Source of the DNA: Nephromyces sp. MM_2019
Lineage: Eukaryota > Apicomplexa > Aconoidasida > Nephromycida
Assembly (NCBI GenBank): GCA_015657535.1
Contig: JADHZB010001498.1
Location: 1-29,626 of the forward strand
DNA: 29,626 bases
Direction: 5' to 3'
This document shows, in pieces, positions 20,594 to 29,626 of the stretch. The notes under the pieces are model-generated. The model saw only the letters and a list, made by a program, of their open reading frames with translations. It did no database searches and had not been told where the DNA came from. The translations under genes and the position numbers were made by a program. How positions within the stretch are numbered: the first letter of the stretch is position 1; each line of letters begins with the position of its first letter.

Positions 20594-22209
20594 ATGGCAC
20601 ATGAACCTCCGGTCGGAGCTTACATTGATGAGCGAAAAAAACACTGCATTTTTACAGGCCCTTTTTCCCTCGTAAAGCCAGCAGAGCTACCACTCGACTG
20701 CGTACCGTGTGTGTGCGAGGATTTCTTCATGTCGAATCCTCAATGGTATGATCGAAACAGTCGATTCAAAAGGCGAGAGAGCCGTTCCTCACCACTTGGC
20801 AGCAAAAATAATAAAGATGATCAGGTGAACACACTCACGTATCTGCATATACCCCCCCACGGAGAAGCTGGAATTCCTACTCCCATAATAAAACTTTTTG
20901 CCCAACTAAAAGCGAAGAGCATTATTACACACACAAAGATAAAGCGCTCCTGCATACGCATGCTTCTTATAAATATATATATATGCATCAGTTGTAGACG
21001 TAAAACACACAGGGGTTGATTTCATAGAGGGGTTGTGTTTATCTGCGTGATGAAGTTGAGAAGGTCTCCTCTGTGAAAAGCATCAGAATAAGCAATTAAA
21101 AAAGGGAAACATATCTTTACATGGACTCTGTATCTTCAATATATAGTTGAGAGGTGAGTTTATTTTTGCAGGTTTTTAGGGTTTATTTACAGCTAATTGG
21201 CATATTTAGAGAGTTTTGGTAGTTTGTGTGTGGCTGAAAATTCTTGCGCAAGGGATTTCTGGAGAATGCCTTCGAGATTGCGAAGTTTCAAGTTGAGAAG
21301 GTTGATTTTCAGTCGTTATTCTTGGGGCTGGAGGGTGTTCTTGAGTATTTCACGTGATGAGTGATTATGATGAAGTTTGTAAATATGCGATGGAGGGATG
21401 GTATGCTTGCAAGGGATTTGCTTTGTGTAGTGCGTAGTGTGTGGTGTGTGTATGTTGTGTGTTGTGTGTTGTGTGTTGTATGTGTTGTATGTGTTGTGTG
21501 TGGTGTATCTTGTATGTTGTGTGTGATGTGTGTGTTGTGTGTGTGCTATGTGTGCGTTGTGTGTGCTTCCATGTGTATTCTTTGTATTCTTTGCGTGTAA
21601 TTTTATTTCTGTGTGTGGGCAGATTTTCCTATGAAAATAGACATTTCAATTCGGCGAAATTTGTTGTGATGAGGGGGGTATGGATAGCAGTGAAACAACA
21701 TGCTTTGTTTGCTGCTGCTTTGGATAGTATAAGCTTTCAAATATGCGCTAAAAGATACACCATTGATATTTTTTCCGTTGTGTGTGTTGCAAGTGATGTA
21801 TGCCTCAAGTGTGATTCCATTAGTAACATTGAGTAAAGCATTAGAAGCTGCTCTGAAGAAAAATTGCAATATCTATATCCTCAACCTATTGTATGTAGCG
21901 AAGTAATTTCTCAATCTATTCATCTGTTCTATACTGCATAAGCAGCTTTTGGTGTTTCTAATGCTTTAGTTATACGGAAGTTGTGTGTGTATCTTTTTAA
22001 AACTGTAGTTGTGCATGTATTAACACAATTTTGGCCACGTTAGGCTCAGTTTCAACTGATAGTGTGTGTGTAACACTTTTAGCTTGGCTCTTCATATCTC
22101 CTCGTGTATTCTGAGAAGGGGGGTGTGTTTACGTGAAGCCTTTGGCTACCGAATGAAGTGCACACCAGCTGATCAGCTTTTTGTTCCGCCACATCTCATG
22201 CCTCGATAG
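20594..22209 (+). CDS. Probable four-exon gene, unknown function
   Basis: I do not recognise the product. I propose exons 20594-20824, 21253-21353, 21623-21808 and 22083-22209, giving 214 residues. Donors are CAG|GTGAAC, CAC|GTGATG and CAA|GTGTGA; acceptors are GCGCAAG, GTGGGCAG and CTTTTAG. All three junctions keep frame. Exon 1 begins MAHEPPVGAYIDERKKH and has several cysteines (DCVPCVCEDFF). Exon 2 contains GFLENAFEIAKFQVEKVDF, likely an amphipathic helix. Exon 3 has RGVWIAVKQHALFAAALD. Exon 4 ends PADQLFVPPHLMPR and stop. The first exon is also open upstream to a CTAG acceptor at 20577, so it could instead be internal to a longer gene, with residues NPSWD before the Met. Splice sites were chosen by frame and by apparent coding quality only; exons 3 and 4 are the least certain. 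Confidence 0.4.
21436..21592 (+). repeat. TGTGT/TTGTG microsatellite array
   Basis: This is a nearly uninterrupted run of GTGTGT, GTTGTGT and TGTATGT units. In the proposed model it fills the intron 21354-21622, which ends GTGTGTGGGCAG. Open frames over it (VCVVCCVLCVV type) are repeat translations. Confidence 0.85.
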
Positions 22210-22211
22210 TA

Positions 22212-22495
22212 GATCCCCCACTTACCCCTTCATGCCTTAGCCAGAGCTCTCCCCCCCCGTGGTACCTCGCGCATCACCAATATCCCCCCCAACCCCTCAT
22301 ATCTCCTCCCGTGCACCCTCCACACCATCATACCTCCTCCAACTCACCCCCACCTCAATATGAAAACCCCCCTTCCCCCTCCTAACTTAAGCTCCTTCCC
22401 AACCATCAATATCCCCCCAAATCCACCACTCCCCTCCTCTCAAGAGCTAACCACCCCGCCCTCCACCCTTTCTCTCTCAGTCCTCCCCATCCTAT
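22212..22495 (+). other. Pyrimidine-rich (C-run) leader or promoter region of SmD1
   Basis: Between the preceding stop and the SmD1 start, the + strand is strongly C/T-rich. Degenerate repeats of ATCACCAATATCCCCCC and CATCAATATCCCCCC occur at about 22274 and 22403. Near its end, TTTCTCTCTCAG (to 22480) resembles a splice acceptor, so the leader may be spliced. No protein is encoded. Confidence 0.5.
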
Positions 22496-22501
22496 CTCAA
22501 G

Positions 22502-22855
22502 ATGAAGTTAGTACGTTTTCTCATGAAGTTGGCGAATGAGAGTGTGGTGATTGAGTTGAAGAATGGAACTCTCATTCAAGGTACTGTTATTGGCGTTGAC
22601 ATTGCGATGAACACACACTTGAAGAACGTGAAAATGACTAGGAAAGGGGCTAATCCTATCTCTTTAGATCATCTTACTGTGCGTGGAAACAACATAAGAT
22701 ACTTCATCCTTCCAGACTCTCTTCCTCTTGATACGCTGCTGATAGACGATACTCCAAAGAATCGGCCTCCCAAAGAAAAGCCAGGGTTTGGAAGGGGTCG
22801 AGGAAGAGGCATGCGTGGTGGGAGAGGAAGAGGAAGGATGGGTAGGGGTCGATAG
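22502..22855 (+). CDS. SNRPD1: Small nuclear ribonucleoprotein SmD1
   Basis: This is a core Sm protein of the seven-membered ring that binds the U-rich Sm site of U1, U2, U4 and U5 snRNAs in the nucleus; SmD1 pairs with SmD2. It has 117 residues against about 119 in human. The start [19 protein letters not shown] matches the family's N-terminus. Sm1 covers about 14-46 ([16 protein letters not shown], then [11 protein letters not shown]) and Sm2 about 56-70 ([17 protein letters not shown]). The tail (95-117) is a GR-rich repeat of the kind that carries dimethylarginine and contacts SMN in animals. It is a single uninterrupted exon, in contrast to the intron-rich TOR gene. Upstream is C-rich and downstream is GT-rich sequence. 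Confidence 0.97.
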   Translation: MKLVRFLMKLANESVVIELKNGTLIQGTVIGVDIAMNTHLKNVKMTRKGANPISLDHLTVRGNNIRYFILPDSLPLDTLLIDDTPKNRPPKEKPGFGRGRGRGMRGGRGRGRMGRGR

Positions 22856-24004
22856 AATGTGTCTGTGAGGGTTTTCCGAGGGGAGATTGCAGTTGATGGG
22901 ATGGTTGATTGTGTTTGTGAATTTAGCAGACGAGCTGTGTGTTGGTTAGGCCAAAATGCTTGGCTTTGGAATGATGTAAAGTGTATTAAAGAGTTAATAG
23001 CTGCGTGTGCTGATGAGGTGTTTTGGGAAGCAGAAGCTGTGCGTGTGTGTGGGTATTTCTTGATGTGTGAATATGTGTTGGTATGTAGGTGTGTGTGGAT
23101 GCTTGGGTGTGTGTGGGTGCTTGGGTGTGTGTGCTTACCTGCTACCAATTTAGAGAAGTGCACTCCCCTGAACGTTTGAAGCTACTTGTACTAGTGCTTC
23201 TACTCGGAACGTACAAGCGGAAAACTAAATGAGGCGAACTCTGGCCTAGTGACTCTTGCCTCTCTGCTGCATTATTGATGAAACGCACACACACACAAAG
23301 CAAGCAGAGAGCTTTCAACCCTAGAGGTGCGTGTGTGCAACTAGACTTGAGGAACTCACTATTTTAAGCCTTTTTAGTGTTTGATTCGTGTGTGTGGTAC
23401 GGTTCCTCGTCCTTTGGGAGAAGCCCTTGAAAACCCTAGTGTATTTATCTTCTCTAGAAATATAGAGAAGCGGGTTTATCTTCTCTTCTAGTCGTGCTAC
23501 ATCACGCGCACACACCCAGCAATTTAGGCATAGACGTAGCTGCAATGATTGGGCGTGTGTCGCATATCCTTTTGCAGGCAAGATACAGTAGTGCTTTCTA
23601 TCTTCATCTTCTTCAACTTAGGATATCTGCTTCATCTGATCAACTCTTCTTAGCGTTTCTTTTTCTTTTTCTCGTTACTCTTCATGATACTACGACTTGC
23701 TTTATCTGTTTTCGCCCACTTTCTCTGCTTTCTCCCACTTTTTCTCCTTTCTCCCACTTTCTTTACTTCCTGCCTCTGTTGCTTCCTTTTGAATGCTTGT
23801 GTGCTGATAGCTTTGCGCTTTCATCTACATTTCTATAGCTTTCCACTCTCCCTCTGTCTTAGCCTTTCCTCACTTCTGATTTTTCATGCATACGGTCTCT
23901 ACTGCTTCTTGCTGAATATGTAAGGAGCATGTTATCTTCGTAGACAGCTTTTATTATTAAAAGCAAGGGATCCACAAAGATGATATTTTCTGGGAATTTT
24001 CATC

Positions 24005-24162
24005 ATGTGTGTGTATGCGTGTTGATTTTTTGTGTATGTGCTTGTGTGTGTGTGTGTGTGCGTTTATTTCTGCGTGTCTATGTGAGTTGTGTGTTTGTGT
24101 GCTTATGTGTATCTTTGTGTGTTTGTGTGCGTCTGTTTGTGTCTATTTCTGTGTGTTGTAAC
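24005..24162 (+). repeat. TG microsatellite array
   Basis: There are long imperfect GTGTGT runs, including a pure stretch near 24044-24061. Open frames over it read VCVCV and are not genes. Confidence 0.85.
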
Positions 24163-24389
24163 TCTGATTGGGTTGTGTGAAGGGAGCATGTGAAGGGGGT
24201 ATATCATATGCATGTGTGTGAAGGAGGTGTGCCATATAGGTACGCGTATGTTGCGGGTACGTATGATGCGGGTGCTTACGATATGGGTGTCGGTGATGTG
24301 AACATGTGTGTGGTATAGTCGTTGCATTCGCTCGCGTGTTCCTACGTTTATTGTGCTCATTTTGCTGCCTTTAAGCCTTTATCTTCCTT

Positions 24390-24478
24390 AAGCAAGAGGT
24401 GTACATACACCCTGGGCTAAGCAGAGGTTTACACACACACCCTGGGCTAAGCAGACGTGGGCATACACTGTGATTGCT
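24390..24478 (+). repeat. Three-copy ~30-bp tandem repeat
   Basis: Units start at 24390, 24419 and 24449. Units 1 and 2 share AAGCA, GAGGT, ACA and CACCCTGGGCT. Unit 3 begins AAGCAGACGTGGGCATACAC and decays after that. Confidence 0.8.
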
Positions 24479-24946
24479 GCTCTTTGCTCTGTTATTAAGT
24501 AAATCATAGCTTTCTATACTATTATAACTTTAACTTTCGTAGAGGACGTTTCTTTCGAGGAGGATTTTATCTGTATTTTTCACCCACAAAACTTGTGTGT
24601 GTTTGTGTTCAAGTGCACACATGGAGGTTTCAGCTCAGATGATACCTTAAGCATGCCTGCTATTGTAAATTTACCACGATAAAACAGCTGACACACAGAT
24701 TGTTAGATATCATCACTTCATCGCGAGTAGTCTAACAAGGCGATAAATGCAGTGTATCTTATGCCTACGCGCACACACGCAATAGTAACGTAAAACAGAT
24801 TCAACTGTAGAAGGTGGAACTGTATGAACACTGCAGCTTAGAGCTTGAAATCTGGCAAAAAAATGTGAATTTGCTGCTCTAAGCGAGAAGAGGAGAATTT
24901 TTACGCAATGGCTGTGTAAAGGCATATAAAGAAGATTCTCCTACGC

Positions 24947-25097
24947 AGAGGGGGTTTTTTATGGAGGGGGGTTTTAGAGGGGGGGGTTCTAGGGGGAGAT
25001 GTTTAGCAGGGGTTTCTAGGAGGGGTTTCTAGGGGGGGGTTACGGGGGGATTTCTTAAGGGGGTCTCCTTAGATGGGGTTTCTTGGGGGGGGATTCT
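24947..25097 (+). repeat. G-run array, G-quadruplex prone
   Basis: More than eight runs of four to nine G are separated by short T-rich spacers such as TTTCTA, in loose units like GGGGTTTCTAGG. The spacing would allow several alternative G-quadruplexes on the + strand. It lies 400-550 bases beyond the stop of the minus-strand gene, whose transcript would be C-rich here. Confidence 0.75.
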
Positions 25098-25499
25098 CAT
25101 AGCGGAATTTTTCATAATCAGCGTGGCTTTCTCAATGCAGGTTTTCTAGTAAGGGTTTCTCTCTCTTCTGCTTATTCCTTCACAGTCATCCGTTCCGTCT
25201 AGTTCATCACAGCTCATCAGGCCCAGAGCATGTAGGCAACCCCCCCCTCCTGGGGGTTCTCCCCTGTGTAGAGCAATAAGATACCCACTCTGCCCCCCAG
25301 AAAGACTGCTATAACGCGAAAACTCTGTGTTGTGCTAATTGCTGGTTGGGCAAGGGTTGAGCTACCTCTAGGTACACATATCTATCATACCTGTGTGCGA
25401 AGCAGCATGCCAAGAGAAAATGAGATGAAGGTGTAGCTAAACGTGTGTGTGCGAGAATTTGATAGCCTTCTATATGTATATAAAGTTAGAGAGGCCTAG

Positions 25500-28400
25500 C
25501 TATCTGCACTCTACTAAATCTGTAAGATAGTCTAGACACCATGAAGGGAAGTAAGCAAGCTCTTGCCACAAGAAGCAGTCTACAGAAACATATCTTACTG
25601 CTTGCTGGCTTTCTTTTGGTGCTGCCTGGAAAGCCCCTTGGGGAGGGGGATGGTGGAGTCTCCCTCCAAAAGCAGCAGGAGGGGGGGGTAGAGACATGCT
25701 TGCATCTTCAGGGCTAGCTGTGTGCTCAGTATCACTTAAAGCACATGTTTGTTGCTCTTGGGGGGTAGCTGGAGGGGGGGGGCTCGCGGTAAGCGGAAGG
25801 GGGGCACTCACAATTTTGCTATTAGCTGATTCGGATCCCCCAACTTCCAGCGCTAACGCAGTTTCTACTGCAACACCCAAAGGTGCGCAACGCCGTTTTT
25901 CCACCGTGCTCGGGTGATTACCCCAGACGGTGGGGCTACCCCCCACCACGTTATCGCCACCCTCCCCCAAAACATGATTATCCCCCACCCCTACGGCACT
26001 AATATCCCCACCCCCCATCCCCAAAACATTATTATCACCACTCCTCACCCCATACTCCATGCTCCTATCCCCCTCCAAACTTCCAACCCTTAAACTTTTC
26101 GCCTCAATTTCGTGGCTCTCTCTACCAACCCCAACACCTTCATCCACTACAAGCCCTCCCACCCGGCTCAGTTTCCACAACACCTTGAGCCATCGATTCC
26201 TACTCTCAATGCTTCTCGAGTCAAATGACGGTGAGGACTTCTTCTTGCTCCTCATATCCCTTCGCGGGCTATCACACCAGCGCCTCACTGGGGGGACGTA
26301 GCTTGGAACTTTCTGCACTAGAAGACCGGGGGGGATGAGTGTATCATCGAGGATGAGCAGGGGGGTGAGTACCACCACACCTAAGCCCCTGAAAGCATCA
26401 TCATATCCAGATTTCAGGGGCTCCTGGGTGGAAAGAAAGATACTTTCATACTCCTTCCCCCCGTTTGCATAACCCCCCCAGAAAATCTCGTTTGAGCACC
26501 CACTCGCTCTGCTTAGGGAGGACCCCTTCACGGGCAGAGAGGGTAGAAACCCTGGGGGGTGGAGGGATGGAAACAGATACTCCTTCTTGCTCTTCCTTCG
26601 CTTCTTTCCTGCCTCATTGGAGGAAACAGAGGGTGGAGAAGAAGGGGGGGGTCTTCTAATGCCTCCTCGCAGAGGATAGCGGGAAGGGGGGGAGGGCCCT
26701 CCTCCCACCACTTTAGGTGTGATGTATGCTTCGGGTTTCTCTCTACTCCCCCCTCGTGTGCTGCTGCCGGAAGAAGACACTGCGGTAGAAACCTCGGGGG
26801 TAGAAAAGAATCCCTTTGCTTCTCGCTTCATGGTGGGGGGAGGTTTTATACCTTCCTTCAGTTCAACCCCAAAAGTTTCAGCCTTTGTGGAATCTACACG
26901 CCCAAAGCTCCCCCCTTGTTCAAAGCTCATCGCCGTGTGATGTGACGGTGGTGGAAGTGCGTGTGTGTGTGCAGTGATACGCTCGCTTTGAGGGGTAGAG
27001 CTCAGAAAGGATGCGAAATAAAGAGGAGCGCTTCTAGCTCCTCCTACCTCCGTCTTACTGTAAAGCGTTTCCTCTGAAGAAGTATCTGCTTGGCTGGGAG
27101 GGGGGGAAGCTTCATCCTTTTTTAGGAAAAGATTGAGGTATGCCTCTGGCTCCTTCGATAGAGTGCAGAGACCATGGAGATTGTAGAGTGTTAGCAGATT
27201 CAAAGAAGCATCTATAGTGAGCCCAGGAAGCCTAAATGAGGAAAAATTCTCGAAGGGGAGGGTCTGGGAGGGGTTGAGGGGGGTATTGGGGCGGGAGCTG
27301 GGGGGGTTAGCAAGGGTAGCAGAATGGTGGATCTGGCATCTCAGCACCCCCCCGAGGCGACTTCCACCTTTCACAAAAGATAGGGGGTTTATCTGCGCCA
27401 TGGCAGCAAGCTTTTCGGTTGCTGAGGCACTGAGATGGATTGAGCATGGTGTAGCGCAGTGTGTGCGGGAGATCTGAGCTTCATCTGCCTTGCTTTCTAA
27501 TTGGGAGGGTTTGGTAAAAACTGGCGTGAAGGAAAGGGGGGTCGAAGACGCTGATTCCCTGTACTCACAAGTGTCTAGGAGGACACGCCAGATATCTGCT
27601 TCAAGCCCTGGGGGGAAACCATAAGAACGTAGAGAAGCTATAACACTAACAAAAATTCTGGTTCGTAGGGGGTTTGTGGGTGTGTGCGTATGTTTGGGTT
27701 GGGGGTGTGAGGGTGTAGGACTTCGAATATGTATGTGTTTGCTGATAGCTTCATGTGTGCGTGATTGCTTGATGATATTTTCATGGTAGTATAGTGTATC
27801 TGCTGATATCTTCAGCTTTGTGGGTGTTTGTGTTCCCCTCCTGGCTTACGTGTGTGTGCGTATGTTTCAACCTCGGCTTGTGTCTGAAAGGCTTAAAGCT
27901 AATTGCCAATCTCAGAATCCAGCGCTTACTTATAAAGACATACAAGAATCAGCACTAAAAACATAAGCTTATAAGCACATACACACAAACACGTGCACAC
28001 AAATATACCCGCGTATACTTATGCAGGCAAACACATACCCACAAGAACACAAGTACACAATCACACATATGTAGGCATACACAGGCATACACTCACCTAC
28101 TCACACGCACACAAACGCAAACACCCGCACACACTCAAGCACACACACATATACACATATATACAGGCTAACCTTGAGACTTCGGATTATAGAACAAAGA
28201 TACCGTAACCGTAACACCATGGCGAAGGAGTAAGCTGAGCTTGCAATCTAAACAAAGAAACGCGCACACACGCAATTGAAAGGAATGCTTGTGGTATTGA
28301 CACGCACACACACATGAACAAATGAGGAATGAATGGAGCCTATGCAAAGTTTTGTGTGTGTGTCAATCCCATAGAGCTAACGGCATTAGCGATCCAATCA

Positions 28401-29626
28401 TTGCTCTTAGACTAACAGAAAAACCAGCATAACAAGGAGCTATGAATTCTCCGGAGGTTTAAACACACATCAATATGATAAGCACACACACAAATACACA
28501 CACGAGTACATACATGTCTAGTGTATTCAGCGCCTGCTCATAGTACTTCCAAAATATTTCTATACTTCATAGGGGTTTCGCTTCATTCCCCCAAGGTATG
28601 TCTTCATTTTGGTATACACAAAAAGCATCAATCTCTAGACAACTAGTTTCACACACCAAAGATATCCCCTCCACGAAAAAACCTACCACACACCACAAGC
28701 ATCCATCCCACACACATTCACATCTTCATGCCAGAAACACATCACCCAATCACACACCCGTTAAACACCCACCCGCATACCCACCACAAATCTACTACAC
28801 ACAACCACCACACACACACCCCAAAAACCTAGAAAAATTCCCTGGACCATAGCAAACCAGAGCTTGTGGTGATGATCCAGTCCCCCCTCAAACAATCCAC
28901 ACACTCAAGTTTAACAGATGAGCTTCTTGTAGAGCCCTCCAAGAGAGACAGGGTTAGTATACAAGGGCACCGTAGAAAGAAGATCTGAGGGAGTATAAAA
29001 CCCTCTTTTTCATGATTTACGGAGGTTTTTTCTGCTGAAGATGAAAGAATTAAAAGCTCTAACTGCTTCTTCAGCCACCGGGAAATTTTGGCATCTCCAA
29101 CAGAATCCTCTTCAAACTTTTCGCAGATATCTAGGAGCTCTAAAAGCTTCTTTTTTGCATATTCTTCTTGCTCAGCTTCTGCACTAGAACGTACTGCAAA
29201 GCTTGAAGGTTCATCAACATCCGTCTTGGGAAGAAAGAAATCCTTTTTCCGCGTCATTGCTTCATTAATCTTCAGATGGTCTCCTCTTTTAACATTTAAA
29301 TCTGCTTTATCACTATCTTCTGTGGGGTAGCCTTTACCTTGAAGATAAGGTTTATCATAAAGTCCTGCTTTTTTTGAGAAATTTTGGTTAAAAAACTCCC
29401 CACTTCCCTCCTCAAGAGAAGGGTGTGCGTATTTCTCCTGTTTCAGGGGGATCTCATTCCTTTCCTTCACCATCTTGAAAAACTCAGTCGCTATCTTCCC
29501 CGTTACCTGTAACCCACTAGCTCCCTCCACCATCCTTGGCACCTTCACTCCCTCCATCAAACATGGAAAGCTCTCACAGCCCACCCTCATTACAATCAAA
29601 TTTGTCCATCTCTCAAACACTACATC
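25500..29626 (-). CDS. Large low-complexity protein, C-terminal part (three proposed exons, 5' end outside window)
   Basis: I do not recognise the product. Reading on the minus strand, the proposed exons are 29626-28858 (open to the edge), 28247-28173 and 27637-25500. Junctions are TCTG|GTTTGC..TTTAG and CTCAAG|GTTAGC..TATAG. They keep frame and give 993 residues in the window. The 75-base middle exon and the start of the last exon are the least sure. The first exon encodes a hydrophilic, Lys/Glu-rich part. The last begins SLRSYGFPPGLEADIWRVLL, which faintly resembles the start of a TBC (Rab-GAP) domain, but the IxxDxxR and YxQ catalytic motifs are not seen. The rest is Pro/Ser/Gly-rich with repeats such as DNNVLGMGGGD and DNHVLGEGGD, ending YLTDLVECR. 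The uninterrupted 2.1-kb frame is the main evidence for coding. An ATG at 27401 could be read as a start, but the frame is open well upstream. Confidence 0.6.
27638..28172 (-). other. Proposed intron with GT-rich 5' half and AC-rich 3' half
   Basis: On the minus strand it opens GTTAGCCTG and continues in TGTGTG-rich sequence (+ strand CA runs, 27975-28160). Its 3' half is AC-rich (+ strand TG runs, 27661-27860). The organisation matches two TOR introns. Confidence 0.45.
28296..28367. other. Imperfect hairpin of CA and TG runs with ATTGACAC ends
   Basis: ATTGACACGCACACACAC (28296-28313) faces GTGTGTGTGTCAAT (28354-28367). The ATTGACAC outer arms pair exactly and the repeats pair with a small bulge. 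It lies in the proposed intron 28248-28857 of the minus-strand gene. Confidence 0.65.

Larger units (their letters stand above)
22856..25499. other. Non-coding stretch with TG tracts and repeats
   Basis: This is the 3' flank of SmD1 (GT-rich to about 23140), then mixed sequence with pyrimidine-rich parts (23590-23890), a TG array (24005-24160), a tandem repeat (24390-24478) and a G-run array (24947-25097). The open frames seen are short and composed of repeat translations. The last part also holds the 3' flank of the minus-strand gene that ends at 25500. Confidence 0.5.

Noticed and set aside
21441..21836. 131-codon frame including VCVVCC-type cysteine-rich start
   Set aside because: The first half is a TG microsatellite. 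Only the part from 21623 looks like protein and is used as an exon of the 20594 gene model.
22669..23163. 164-codon minus-strand frame opposite SmD1
   Set aside because: It is antisense to a well-supported gene and is His/Thr/Pro-rich from repeat sequence.
25696..26945. Plus-strand frames of 64-128 codons over the long minus-strand exon
   Set aside because: They are shadows of the 2.1-kb minus-strand frame in low-complexity G/C-run sequence.
1..29626. CRISPR arrays, operons, bacterial promoters or terminators
   Set aside because: The window is eukaryotic nuclear DNA with spliceosomal introns. None of these structures is seen.

Overview
The window is nuclear DNA from a eukaryote. TOR kinase is recognisable across six exons with phase-consistent junctions, and an SmD1 spliceosomal protein is encoded nearby. 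The introns are often GT- or AC-rich. Two small proteins carry MGCxxSK dual-acylation starts and very low-complexity, charged middles. Together these suggest a protist, and the style (acylated small proteins, proteins full of low-complexity inserts, microsatellite-rich introns) would fit an alveolate such as a coccidian or a relative. That placement is an inference; nothing here proves the lineage.

Layout. (1) 1-5055: the 3' part of a TOR kinase gene on the + strand, covering the end of the kinase domain, an unusually long insert and the FATC tail. (2) About 5.25-19.9 kb: a gene-poor island that lacks the TG/CA microsatellites and most of the long G/C runs found on both sides. It holds two related genes on the + strand, 9900-11094 (two exons) and 15633-16280 (one exon). 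Both encode proteins with an MGCxxSK start, a divergent acidic or E/K-rich middle and a shared C-terminal motif. (3) 20.58-22.21 kb: a probable four-exon gene of unknown function, + strand. (4) 22502-22855: SmD1 (SNRPD1), one exon, + strand. (5) 22.9-25.5 kb: non-coding, with TG tracts, a 30-bp tandem repeat and a G-run array. (6) 25500-29626: the 3' part of a large minus-strand gene with long low-complexity stretches, running off the right edge.

TOR is a central growth regulator and SmD1 is part of the core of spliceosomal snRNPs. The genes look like independent neighbours, not a functional cluster. The most interesting item is the MGC...CGC...DLxDxPLL family inside the compositional island. 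Next are the introns whose 5' halves are GT-rich and whose 3' halves are AC-rich, so the two ends could pair.
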